In this document: one piece after another, positions 35,530 to 44,309 of the stretch
How the letters are laid out: each line of letters opens with the position of its first letter
How positions within the stretch are numbered: position 1 is the first letter of the stretch
Source: Streptomyces sp. 35G-GA-8
GTDB taxonomy: Bacteria; Actinomycetota; Actinomycetes; Streptomycetales; Streptomycetaceae
Reading direction: 5' to 3'
DNA length: 64,000 nt
Assembly (NCBI RefSeq): GCF_023534745.1
Contig: NZ_JAMHJQ010000010.1
Location: forward strand, 124,001-188,000
Program-made: the position numbers and the translations under genes
The notes under the pieces: model-generated
The model's database searches: none
Seen by the model: the letters and a program-made list of their open reading frames with translations, nothing else
Told to the model about the DNA's origin: nothing

Positions 35530-37563
35530 ATGTCCTCCACGCTCACCGACCCCGCTGCCTCGGTCACGGCCGGGCGGGGTGCCGCCGCTCCCCGGCGTCG
35601 TACGCGCGTGTTCGCACTGCCCGAGGCCCGCTGGGCGACCGCGGCGCTGGTCCTCTTCCTGATCGCGCTGCCCCTGCAACTGACCGGCGCCCCGGCATGG
35701 GCCTGGGTGCCGCTCTACGCGCTCGCCTATGCGACCGGCGGATGGGAGCCCGCCTGGGCGGGGCTCCAGGCGCTGCGGGAGAAGACCCTCGATGTCGATC
35801 TGCTGATGATCGTCGCGGCGATCGGAGCGGCCTCGATCGGCCAGGTGATGGACGGCGCGCTGCTGATCGTCATCTTCGCCACGTCCGGCGCGCTGGAGGC
35901 GCTGGCCACCGCCCGTACCGCGGACTCCGTGCGCGGCCTGCTCGATCTCGCGCCCGCGACCGCGACCCGGCTGCTGGACGACGGCGGGGAGGAGACCGTC
36001 GCCACGGCGGACCTCGTGGTCGGCGACACCCTCCTGATCCGGCCCGGTGAGCGGGTCGGCGCCGATGGCCGGGTACTGGACGGCGCCAGTGAGGTGGATC
36101 AGGCGACCATCACCGGTGAACCGCTGCCGGTGGCCAAGGAGTCCGGGGACGAGGTGTTCGCCGGGACCCTCAACGGCACCGGCTCGCTTCGGGTGAAGGT
36201 CGAGCGCGACGCGTCCGACTCGGTGATCGCCCGGATCGTCGCGATGGTCGAGGAAGCCTCCGAGACCAAGGCGCCGACCCAGCTGTTCATCGAGAAGGTC
36301 GAGCAGCGGTACTCGGTCGGTATCGTCCTCGCCACCCTCGCGGTCTTCGGCGTACCCCTGGCCTTCGGCGCGAGCCTGACCGACGCGCTCCTGCGGGCGA
36401 TGACGTTCATGATCGTGGCATCTCCGTGCGCCGTGGTGCTGGCCACGATGCCGCCGCTGCTGTCCGCCATCGCCAACGCGGGACGCCATGGCGTACTGGT
36501 CAAGTCCGCCGTGGTCATGGAACGGCTCGGCCAGATCGACGCCGTCGCTCTCGACAAGACGGGCACACTCACCGAAGGCACCCCCCGTGTCACCGACATC
36601 CGTCCCCTGCCCGGTGCCGGACTGCCCGGTGCCGGACTGGCCGAGAACGGGCTGACCGAGGACGGACTGCTGAGCCTGGCGGCGGCGGCCGAGCATCCCA
36701 GCGAGCACCCGCTCGCCCGCGCGATCGTGACCGCCGCGCGGGAACGGGGCCTTGTCCTCCCGGACGTAGGGGACTTCTCCTCCTCCCCCGGCGTCGGAGT
36801 CACCGCCGTCGTCGACGGCCGTACGGTCGCCGTCGGCGCGCCCGCGCGTCTCCTCACGGAAGCCGACTCCGACACGGCCGACCCGGATGTGCTTCTGGCC
36901 GTGGGTGAATTGGAGGACGGTGGCCGCACCGCGGTCCTCGTCCAGTGCGACGGTGTCCCCCTCGGGGTGCTGGGCATCGCGGACCGGCTGCGCCCCGACG
37001 CCGCCGCCACCGTCGCCGCTCTCACCACTCTGACCGGCACCGCCCCCACCCTGCTCACCGGCGACAACCCGCGAGCCGCCGCCCGCCTCGCCGCGGAGGC
37101 CGGGATCACGGACGTCCGCGCCGGACTGCTCCCACAGGACAAGGTCGCGGCCGTACGGGAGGCGGAGGCGGCCGGCCGCAAGGTGCTGGTGGTCGGCGAC
37201 GGCGTCAACGACGCCCCCGCACTGGCGGCGGCCCATACCGGACTCGCCATGGGCCGGGCCGGCTCCGATCTCGCCCTGGAGACCGCCGACGCCGTCATCG
37301 TCCGCGACGAACTCGCCACCGTGCCGGCCGTCGTCGCACTCTCCCGCGCGGCCCGCCGCCTGGTGATCCAGAACCTGGTCATCGCCGGGGTGTTCATCTC
37401 CGGCCTGGTCATCTGGGACCTCGTCGGCCATCTGCCCCTGCCGCTCGGCGTCCTGGGGCACGAGGGCTCGACCGTCATCGTGGGCCTCAACGGCCTGCGT
37501 CTGCTCCGCGACGCGGCCTGGCGCCGCGCCGCCACACCCGCCGGTACGGAAGACGCGCGATGA
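35530..37563 (+). CDS. Heavy-metal P-type ATPase, subgroup P1B-4
   Basis: Metal-exporting ATPase of 677 residues without an N-terminal metal-binding domain. TGEP is near 195-198, the ion-site motif is SPC (298-300) instead of CPC, the phosphorylated Asp is D342 in DKTGT, GDGVNDAP is near 556-563 and HEGST is near 644-648. SPC with HEGST marks the P1B-4 group (Co, Fe(II), Zn, Ni exporters such as CtpD, CtpJ, CoaT). The start at 35530 has AAGGAA 9 nt upstream. Coupled by ATGA to the ferredoxin-like gene. Confidence 0.93.
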   Translation: MSSTLTDPAASVTAGRGAAAPRRRTRVFALPEARWATAALVLFLIALPLQLTGAPAWAWVPLYALAYATGGWEPAWAGLQALREKTLDVDLLMIVAAIGAASIGQVMDGALLIVIFATSGALEALATARTADSVRGLLDLAPATATRLLDDGGEETVATADLVVGDTLLIRPGERVGADGRVLDGASEVDQATITGEPLPVAKESGDEVFAGTLNGTGSLRVKVERDASDSVIARIVAMVEEASETKAPTQLFIEKVEQRYSVGIVLATLAVFGVPLAFGASLTDALLRAMTFMIVASPCAVVLATMPPLLSAIANAGRHGVLVKSAVVMERLGQIDAVALDKTGTLTEGTPRVTDIRPLPGAGLPGAGLAENGLTEDGLLSLAAAAEHPSEHPLARAIVTAARERGLVLPDVGDFSSSPGVGVTAVVDGRTVAVGAPARLLTEADSDTADPDVLLAVGELEDGGRTAVLVQCDGVPLGVLGIADRLRPDAAATVAALTTLTGTAPTLLTGDNPRAAARLAAEAGITDVRAGLLPQDKVAAVREAEAAGRKVLVVGDGVNDAPALAAAHTGLAMGRAGSDLALETADAVIVRDELATVPAVVALSRAARRLVIQNLVIAGVFISGLVIWDLVGHLPLPLGVLGHEGSTVIVGLNGLRLLRDAAWRRAATPAGTEDAR

Positions 37564-37964
37564 GCCGCCGTAGCCGGAAGGCCGCCAGCCCGCCGGGGGC
37601 GGCGCGTCCCACCGTGACCGTCTGCCGGGGCTGTTGCTGCGGCACCCCCAAAGTCCCGCATCTTGACCATGTCGCTCAACTGGCCGATCTGCGCGCGTCG
37701 TTGGCGGACGTGGCCTCCGTACGGCGTACCGACTGCCTGGACGCCTGCGAACAGGCCAATGTCGTTGTCATCCAGCCCTCCGCCGAGGGACGCCGGGCCG
37801 GTGGCCGCCCGGTCTGGCTCGGCCTGGTCAACGACCTCGACGCCGTCGCGGACATCACCACCTGGGTGAAGAACGGTGGCCCCGGACTCGCCGACCCGCC
37901 CGAGATCCTCGACCTCTACACCTTCGCCCCCTCCCGCCGCGTCCGGCGAGAACTCGAAGACTGA
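37560..37964 (+). CDS. Thioredoxin-fold (2Fe-2S) ferredoxin-like protein
   Basis: Protein of 134 residues whose start overlaps the ATPase stop (ATGA). Cys are at about 22, 25, 26, 27, 59 and 63: VCRGCCCG near the N-terminus and DCLDACE later, the pattern of thioredoxin-like [2Fe-2S] ferredoxins. The CCC run could instead bind metal. Translational coupling to a Co/Fe-type exporter suggests a role in sensing or supplying the metal (inference). The last residues are charged. Confidence 0.8.
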   Translation: MSRRSRKAASPPGAARPTVTVCRGCCCGTPKVPHLDHVAQLADLRASLADVASVRRTDCLDACEQANVVVIQPSAEGRRAGGRPVWLGLVNDLDAVADITTWVKNGGPGLADPPEILDLYTFAPSRRVRRELED

Positions 37965-37993
37965 TCTCCCGGGGCCTCCGTGGAACCCGGCGG

Positions 37994-39358
37994 TCAGACG
38001 CTCTCGGAGGCCCGGCGGGGTGAGGGCCAGCGGCTGTGCAGGGAATCGATGCGGTAGTCGTGGCCGTGCCACCATCCGTCACGGGTGGGGATCGCGTCCC
38101 GTACATGCGGATGCTCTGCGGGGAGTTCGTCGTGCAGGTGGTCGAGCTGGTCGGGGTCTTCGCGCGGCCAGATGACCCGTGCGGTGACGGCGGCGGAGAG
38201 CGCGACAGCGGCCAGTGCGGCGGTCGCGATGGGCATGCCCCCCTTTGACGCCAGCCAGCCCGCGAGTGGGTAGGTGAGCAGCCAGCAGCTGTGTGTCAGT
38301 GAGAACTGTGCGGCGAAGGCGGCCGGAAGATCGGCGGCCGTGGCGGAGCGTCGCAGGAGCCGTCCACTGGGAGTCAGGATCGCGGAGGACGTGGCGCCCA
38401 GCACCGTCCAGGCGGCCAACAGGGCGGGCCAGGCCCAGAGACCGGGAGCAGCGGTGGTACCGAAGGCAAGGGCGATCAGCACCCCGGTCAGGATGAAGGC
38501 CGCGGGCAGCATCACCGTACGGTCATTGACGCGGTCGAGTACTCGCGGCAGCGACAGCGCGGCGATCATGGATCAGGCTCCGTAGGCGCCCAGCGCCAGC
38601 GAGACGTCGCCGACGGTCCGGTCCAGGTTGTCGCGCACCAGCACCACCGTGTTGACGATGACCATGGCGCCGCCCGCCGCGACCGCCAGGTCCAGCGCCA
38701 GCAGGGCACGGAGTCTGGGGGTGGCGAGGAACAGCCGCGTACCGAAGGACGCCTTCGCGTACACGCCACCACCGCGTTCGACCGGCGTCGGCCGGGGCAG
38801 CAGCACCGAGACCACCAGTGCCCCCGAGGCGAGAAAGCCCACCGTGGTGCCGGCGAACAGCCAGTTGTAGGAGATCACGGTCAGCAGCGCGGCGGCCAGC
38901 GCCGGGCTGAACAGGCTCTCCAGGTCGTACGCCAGCCGCGACAGAGACAGCGCGCGGGTGTAGTCGCGCTCCTCGGGAAGGACGTCCGGAATCGTCGCCT
39001 GGAACGCCGGAGTGAAGGCCGCCGAGGCGCATTGCAGCAGGAAGACCAGGACGTAGACCTGCCAGACCTGGGTGACGAAGGGCAGGGAGAGCGCCACACC
39101 GGCTCGGGTCACGTCCATCGACACCAGCAGCGCACGGCGCGGTATCCGGTCGGCGAACGCGCCGACGACCGGGGCGACGCCCACGTACGCGACCATCTTG
39201 ATCGCCAGGGCCGTGCCGAGGACGGCGGACGCGTCCGCGCCGGCCATGTCGTAGGCGAGCAGGCTCAGGGCCACCGTGGCGAGACCGGTTCCAACGAGCG
39301 CGATGACCTGGGCCGTGAAGAGATGCCGATACGTGCGGTTGCGCAGCACAACGAGCAT
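37994..39358 (-). pseudogene. MFS transporter split by an in-frame TGA
   Basis: Two parts of one MFS protein lie in the same frame: an N-terminal part (39358 to 38573, 261 residues) and a C-terminal part (38569 to 37994, 191 residues). The codons around the break read TAC GGA GCC TGA TCC ATG ATC, so a single base change in a likely GGA would create the stop. GGAG lies 8 nt before the ATG that follows, so termination-reinitiation could still give both halves. The sequence on each side aligns with a continuous MFS protein (LALGAYGA then MIAALSLPRVLDR). Error, nonsense mutation or split gene are all possible. Confidence 0.75.
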
Positions 39359-39404
39359 GCGACGTGCTCCCTAGACCGGCTGTCGGGATACGCTCGTCAA
39401 TCTA

Positions 39405-39428
39405 GTGCACGTGTGCGCATCCATGCAC
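39405..39428. promoter_or_regulatory. Overlapping GTGCA-N5-GCGCA motifs upstream of MFS gene
   Basis: Two copies of the pattern overlap: GTGCACGTGTGCGCA on the plus strand from 39405, and GTGCATGGATGCGCAC on the minus strand (39413-39428). They lie about 50 bp upstream of the MFS start at 39358. The same pattern occurs at 35387-35402. Candidate operator for the ArsR protein encoded at 39472. Confidence 0.5.
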
Positions 39429-39471
39429 ACGTTAGACCCGGATCCGGCCAGGAGGAAATCCGCGGGAGTGC

Positions 39472-39831
39472 TCAGTCGTGCCAGGGTTCGCCGGTGACCT
39501 GGTGGTTCGCATGACTGATCGCTTCAACGACCAGGCGGCGCAGGTGTCCGTCCGTGAGCGCGTAGACGACATGACGGCCGTCCTTGCGCGCCCGCACCAG
39601 CTCCGCCAGCCGCAACTTGGCCAGATGCTGACTCACCGCGGGCCGCGCCGCCCCGCACGCCTCCGCCAGCGCGGTCACATCCGACTCACCACGGGTCAGC
39701 AGCCACACCAGATGCAGCCGCGTGGGGTCGGCGAGCAGGGAGAAGACCGACGCCGCCGCGGCGAGCTCACGGACGCCGGGCGTGTGCTGATGCGCGTCGC
39801 TTGCTGGTGAGGGTTCTGCGCGTCCGGGCAT
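39472..39831 (-). CDS. ArsR/SmtB-family metalloregulator
   Basis: Winged-helix repressor of about 119 residues. The DNA-reading helix region is ACGAARPAVSQHLAKLRLA, preceded by LLADPTRLHLVWLL and followed by the wing RARKDGRHVVYAL. C-terminal His residues (DGHLRRLV, SHANHQVTG, PWHD) and an N-terminal DAHQH could bind zinc or cobalt. Start is uncertain: the ATG at 39831 lacks a clear ribosome site, and a GTG at 39876 is in frame. Two sites of the GTGCA-N5-GCGCA pattern flank its probable targets. Confidence 0.82.
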   Translation of the reverse strand: MPGRAEPSPASDAHQHTPGVRELAAAASVFSLLADPTRLHLVWLLTRGESDVTALAEACGAARPAVSQHLAKLRLAELVRARKDGRHVVYALTDGHLRRLVVEAISHANHQVTGEPWHD

Positions 39832-39963
39832 GAACACATCGTAGGTGTGTCCGCTCGCGGGAAGGCCCTCAGCCACCAGTGGGACGCCTGGGCGGGAACG
39901 CCGCCGGGAGAGCGGGCCGGCGTGTGACGGGCTTGAGTTGTGGCCGAGAAGCGATCCGTGTCC

Positions 39964-39992
39964 CGGACGCCGTATGACATACCGGAAGTCCG
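39964..39992. promoter_or_regulatory. Nested inverted repeat between ArsR and membrane-protein genes
   Basis: A perfect GTATG-A-CATAC dyad (39972-39982) is nested between CGGAC (39964-39968) and GTCCG (39988-39992). It lies about 40 bp before the start of the membrane protein at 40032 and could be an operator or an RNA hairpin near the transcript start. Confidence 0.35.
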
Positions 39993-40031
39993 TACCCGCA
40001 GCCGGTGGTCATGCCGCATGATGGGGCCGCC

Positions 40032-40688
40032 ATGTCGTGGACGAGCGGATTGCGCGCTGCGCGCCGGGCCGGCTCGGACCCGCCGGCCGGTGCGCCGGTC
40101 GCGGCTGTCCGCGCCGCGGTGTTCGCCCTGGTGAGTACCGGGCTGGCCGTCACCGGACACCATCTGGCTTCAGGGCATCCAGTGCCCTGGCGGAGCGTCC
40201 CGGTCGCGCTCGTCCTGCTCTTCCTCCTGACCATGCCTGCCGTCCGCAGGCCCAGGTCGTTGCCCGCCGTGATGTCGGCCACCGGAGCCACACAGACCGC
40301 CCTGCACTTCTGGCTCGCGCGGGCGGGTGGGCACCAGGCGACTGATCCGCACATGATGACCGGCCATGACGCGGCGCTCGACGCCCACGAGGTAGGGCAC
40401 TCGGGGCACCACGGAACCTCGATGACCGCGGCGCACATAGCGGCCGCCCTTCTGGTGGCGTGGTGCCTGCAGCGAGCGGACGCCGCGTGCCGGGCGGCCG
40501 GAGAACACCTCGGCGATGTGATCGTCGAGGTGCTCGTACGACTGATCCCGGCAGGAGTACCGCCGACCGTGCCGCGCGTTCTGCGACCCGTCGGAGCGCG
40601 GGCGCAGTCACCCCCGCACAACTCCCTGGTACTGGCGCACGCGGTGGTGCGCCGAGGTCCTCCGGCTGGACCCGTCCCGGCCACCTGA
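40032..40688 (+). CDS. His/Met-rich integral membrane protein
   Basis: Small membrane protein of 218 residues of no family I can name. It has about four spans (near 30-50, 60-75, 85-105 and 130-150). The loop between spans is rich in His and Met: LARAGGHQATDPHMMTGHD, DAHEVGHSGHHGTSMT. These match metal-binding loops of copper-handling proteins. It precedes YcnI by 55 bp on the same strand. A role in copper or other metal transfer is likely but inferred. Start choice is by frame only. Confidence 0.75.
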   Translation: MSWTSGLRAARRAGSDPPAGAPVAAVRAAVFALVSTGLAVTGHHLASGHPVPWRSVPVALVLLFLLTMPAVRRPRSLPAVMSATGATQTALHFWLARAGGHQATDPHMMTGHDAALDAHEVGHSGHHGTSMTAAHIAAALLVAWCLQRADAACRAAGEHLGDVIVEVLVRLIPAGVPPTVPRVLRPVGARAQSPPHNSLVLAHAVVRRGPPAGPVPAT

Positions 40689-40743
40689 CCTCGGGGCGCG
40701 CTGCCGCGTGCCCGTACGCCCGTCACCATCATGGGAGTTACCC

Positions 40744-41484
40744 GTGTCCCGATTCACCGCGCCGCACACCGCGCGACGCCTGTCCGCCATCACCGTCCTC
40801 GCTCTCGCCGCCTCCGTCGCTCTCGCCGCTCCGGCGTCGGCGCATGTGGAAGTCGAGGCGAAGGACGCCCGCGCTCTCGCCGAGAACGTCGCCCTGAACT
40901 TCACCGCCGAGACGGAGTCCGACAAGGCACGGATCGCCAAGCTGGAGGTGATCCTGCCCGAAGGCATCGCGCCGGCCGACGTCACCTACAAAGAGGGCCC
41001 CACGGGCTGGAAGCTCGAAGCCACGGACCGGGGCTACATCGTGGGCGGCCCCCAGGTCGCCGTCGGTAAGGACGCCGCCTACGCCGTGACCGTGCGACAG
41101 CTACCGGACGCCAAGTCCCTGGCCTTCAAAACGCTCCAGACCTACAGCGACGGGCGCGTCGACCGATGGATCGAACTGGAAGAGCCCGCGGAAGGCGAGC
41201 ACGGCAGCCCCGCGCCGATGCTTGAACTCAAGCCCGCGGCGCCCGGTGCAAAGCCGGCCAGTCCCAGCCCGGCCGCGGAGCCGAGCACGACCGAGCCGGC
41301 CGGCCCGGCGGCGAGCGAACCGACGGACAAGCAGTCGGCCACGCCCGCCGAAGCCGCGACGGCCGACAAGGAGGACGACGGATCGAGTCCAGTCCTGATC
41401 GCCGCCCTCGTGGTAGTCGTCCTCGCCCTCATCGGCGGCGGTCTGTGGTGGTTCCGCCGCCGAGGCGACGCCAACACGGCCTGA
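40744..41484 (+). CDS. YcnI/DUF1775 family copper-binding protein
   Basis: Secreted, membrane-anchored protein of 246 residues (GTG start 40744 with GGGAG at 40733-40737). A signal sequence ends in APASA, making His34 the mature N-terminus, and a conserved Trp is W89. YcnI in Bacillus binds Cu(II) through a monohistidine brace using an N-terminal His and a Trp-bearing site. A Pro/Ser/Glu-rich stretch follows residue 165 and a C-terminal span (about 222-240) anchors it. The upstream His-rich membrane protein may work with it. Confidence 0.88.
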   Translation: MSRFTAPHTARRLSAITVLALAASVALAAPASAHVEVEAKDARALAENVALNFTAETESDKARIAKLEVILPEGIAPADVTYKEGPTGWKLEATDRGYIVGGPQVAVGKDAAYAVTVRQLPDAKSLAFKTLQTYSDGRVDRWIELEEPAEGEHGSPAPMLELKPAAPGAKPASPSPAAEPSTTEPAGPAASEPTDKQSATPAEAATADKEDDGSSPVLIAALVVVVLALIGGGLWWFRRRGDANTA

Positions 41485-41670
41485 CGTACCGGTGGGTGGC
41501 TCGGCAGACCCGTACGAACGGATCCTCCGGGCCACCTGGCCAACCTGAAGTACGCCCCGCTCCGCCGCCTCCGCGCTGCCCGGGTCCGTCTGCCCCACAG
41601 CCCTTCGGCTAGTTTGTTGCAGGACAGGTACGCGGGCCCGTGGTACACGGGGGACGGGAGGTGGGGAAGA

Positions 41671-43944
41671 GTGTCGCTGCGCGTAGGCGATCCAGCTGAG
41701 ATCGGCGGTTATCCGCTTGAGGCGCGGCTCGGCTCGGGTGGCATGGGCACGGTCTTTCTGGCCCGTACGAGTTCGGGGCGACCTGTCGCGATCAAACTGA
41801 TCCACCAGCAGTTCGCGGGGGACGACGAGTTCCGCATCCGCTTCCGGCAGGAGGTGGCGGCCGCGAGGCGGGTGAGCGGCGCGTTCACCGCCGCCGTGGT
41901 CGACGCTGCCCCTGAGGCCGAGCAGCCGTGGATGGCGACGACCTATATCGAGGGACACACGCTCGCCCAGCACATCGCCGCGAAGGGCCCGCTGAACGGG
42001 CCGGAGCTGAGAAGGCTCGCCATCGGGCTGGCGGAGGCGCTGCGCGACATCCACCGGGTGGGCGTTGTCCACCGTGACCTGAAGCCCTCGAATGTCGTGC
42101 TCTCGCCCGAAGGCCCGCGCGTCATCGACTTCGGCATTTCGCGCGCCGTGGACCAGCAGACGCTGACGATGACAGGACGGGTCATCGGCACGCCGCCTTT
42201 CATGTCGCCGGAACAGTTGCAGGCGCCGCGTGGTGTGGGGCCGCGGTCCGATGTCTTCTCCCTGGGGACACTGCTGGTGTACGCGGCGACGGGCCACGGG
42301 CCCTTCGACGCGGACAGCCCCTATCTGACGGCGTATCAGGTGGTGCACGAGGAGCCGTCGCTGGATTCGGTGCCGGCGGCCTTGCGCGCGGTCGTCGAGC
42401 CGTGCCTGGACAAGGATCCCGGGGGGCGCCCCTCGGCGGACGAACTCCTGGTGCTGCTGCGCGATCTGCCTGCCGACGTCGGCGGGACCGACACGAACGG
42501 AGTCGGCGCGGGCCGCACCCGCGACATGATCACCGAGCATAACTTCGCGGCGCCTGCCACCCCGGCGCCTGCCAGCCCGGCGCCGACTGCCCCGACCGCC
42601 GCACCGGCCGGTCCCGATACAGGGAGCACGGGCACCCCCATCGGCCGCCGTCTGCGCGGCCGATGGCGGACTGTGCTCGCCGCCGCGGTCGCGGTGGCGG
42701 CGATCGGCGGGGGAGTCGCCGCGCTGCGGGCGGGCGGCGTCGGAGGAAACAACGGCGACGACAGCCGCAACAGCGTTGCGGCGCCCGGTGTCGCGGCGTC
42801 CGGTGCCGCACTTCCGGCGGGCTTCGAGCCGTGGCGCGAGACCGTGCCGGGCGGTCGCGAGGACATCCCCGACGAGCTGCGGTGCGTCGCGCGCGGCGAC
42901 GCGGTGTTCTGCGGGGGCGGCAGTGTTGTCGCGACCCGTATCAGGGCCCAGGACGGCTCGCGGGTGTGGACGGCGAAGAGCCCGGGCGTCCCCGTCCAGG
43001 GCATGCACCTGGTGGGCGCCACCGACGACACGGTGCTCGGTTACCGCTTCGCCGCCGAGGACGCCCCACAGGACCCTCCGAGCGAGGTGGTGGCCATCGA
43101 CGCGAACACCGGCCAGGAGCTGTGGTCCGTGCCGTCCGGCGCCCAGTCGACGGCCGTCACGGGCCGGACTCGGGACGCCCTGGTGGTCGGCTCCGCCGTC
43201 GTGACGGTCGACGCCTCCAACTCCCGCTTCGAGGCCCGGGACGCGCACAGCGGTGAGGTCACGTGGACGACGCCGTTCCCCTCAGGCACACAGTGCGCTC
43301 CCGTCCCAGTGGGCCCACAGCTCTTCGCTATGTGCGCGACGAATACGGAGGTGGACGCCTTGGAGGTGCGCCACCCCACTCTGTACCCGGTCGACCGCGC
43401 CTCGGGGAAACTGAGCGGGCCCATCGCGGTCAACGGCCCCGCCGTCCCGATGGGCGTCGCCGACGGCGAGCTCGTACTCCTTCTGGCACATATGGAGGGA
43501 ACGGCGCTGGCCGGATACGACGGGGTGGCGCGGGTCGACCCGGCCTCGCGGAAGGTCACATACTCCCGGCTGGCGAAGACATACGCGGGGACGCCCGGCA
43601 TGGCGGACGGCACGGTCTACGTGAGCGGGCAGACCGGTCTCGTCACGGCGCTCGACCCCGCGACCGGCAAGACGAAGTGGTCGCGGCAGACGGGCGTGGA
43701 GGGCGCGTCGGGCCCCACGGCGGGAGCCGACGCACTGTATTTCAGCTCGGCCACCGGCCGGGTGGTCGCGCTGTCGCCACACGACGGCAGATCTCTGTGG
43801 ACAACAGATCCGCAGGCCGACGGTCTGACGGGCGAGCAAGGCACGAGCCCGCGCGTGACCGTCGTAGGGCGTGCGTTGATCGTGACCGCGGCCAAGAACA
43901 CCGTCTTCGCCTTCGACACGCAGAAGCCGCCGAAGTCGGGCTGA
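41671..43944 (+). CDS. Serine/threonine protein kinase with PQQ-repeat sensor
   Basis: Membrane kinase of 757 residues (GTG start 41671, AGGTGGGGA just before). The cytoplasmic kinase domain has LGSGGMGTV, K42 (PVAIKLI), HRDLKPSN with D136 and DFG with D153. A Pro/Ala-rich linker leads to a membrane span near 334-352. The extracytoplasmic part is a PQQ-like beta-propeller (repeats such as NTGQELWSV, HSGEVTWTTPF, ATGKTKWSRQ, DGRSLWTTD). PQQ-type sensors bind small molecules or peptidoglycan. No partner phosphatase is seen nearby. Confidence 0.93.
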   Translation: MSLRVGDPAEIGGYPLEARLGSGGMGTVFLARTSSGRPVAIKLIHQQFAGDDEFRIRFRQEVAAARRVSGAFTAAVVDAAPEAEQPWMATTYIEGHTLAQHIAAKGPLNGPELRRLAIGLAEALRDIHRVGVVHRDLKPSNVVLSPEGPRVIDFGISRAVDQQTLTMTGRVIGTPPFMSPEQLQAPRGVGPRSDVFSLGTLLVYAATGHGPFDADSPYLTAYQVVHEEPSLDSVPAALRAVVEPCLDKDPGGRPSADELLVLLRDLPADVGGTDTNGVGAGRTRDMITEHNFAAPATPAPASPAPTAPTAAPAGPDTGSTGTPIGRRLRGRWRTVLAAAVAVAAIGGGVAALRAGGVGGNNGDDSRNSVAAPGVAASGAALPAGFEPWRETVPGGREDIPDELRCVARGDAVFCGGGSVVATRIRAQDGSRVWTAKSPGVPVQGMHLVGATDDTVLGYRFAAEDAPQDPPSEVVAIDANTGQELWSVPSGAQSTAVTGRTRDALVVGSAVVTVDASNSRFEARDAHSGEVTWTTPFPSGTQCAPVPVGPQLFAMCATNTEVDALEVRHPTLYPVDRASGKLSGPIAVNGPAVPMGVADGELVLLLAHMEGTALAGYDGVARVDPASRKVTYSRLAKTYAGTPGMADGTVYVSGQTGLVTALDPATGKTKWSRQTGVEGASGPTAGADALYFSSATGRVVALSPHDGRSLWTTDPQADGLTGEQGTSPRVTVVGRALIVTAAKNTVFAFDTQKPPKSG

Positions 43945-43945
43945 C

Positions 43946-43960
43946 TCCGGCGGCGCCGGA
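43946..43960. terminator. Short hairpin after kinase gene
   Basis: Perfect stem TCCGGC-GGC-GCCGGA begins 2 nt after the kinase stop. It lacks a following T run, which is common for actinomycete terminators. Six base pairs with a three-base loop. Confidence 0.35.
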
Positions 43961-44309
43961 CGCCTTCCCCGCGGTACGGACACCTCGGCGGCTCACTCGG
44001 TCGCCTGCGCGGCGAGGCCGCGTCCGGTGCGCGTGCGTCGCGCCCGTAGCCCTCCCCCGGCGCTGGTCGAGCCGTCGCGGGCACGGCGATCTCGGAGTGC
44101 GGCAATACACCTAAGAGGTCGCGCAGACAGGCGCTGCGGGGGCCTCGCCGGCCCGCATGACTGCGCGTGGACACCGTCCACGTCGGCCGGATCGGCACAC
44201 TCCCGCACTCGCGGCCGGGGCTGGATTCCGACGACGCGATCACCGCCGCCGGGTCAACCACTCCTTTCGGCTGCTTCGGCACCGCCGAGGAAGCCGCCGC
44301 CGCGGCCCT
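43961..44309. other. Gap with a possible coding fragment
   Basis: About 350 bp without a confident gene. A plus-strand frame opening after a TGA at 44158 and starting at a GTG at 44167 keeps G/C-rich third positions to about 44345, reading a plausible protein (VDTVHVGRIGTLPHSRPG and more), but there is no ribosome site and it then runs antisense to the TetR gene. It may be the remnant of a gene cut by a rearrangement. I cannot assign a family. Confidence 0.3.

Noticed and set aside
35413-37461. Long minus-strand frame of about 680 codons over the P-type ATPase
   Set aside because: The translation is low-complexity Gly/Arg/Asp and has no motif, while the opposite strand encodes a complete P1B-4 pump.
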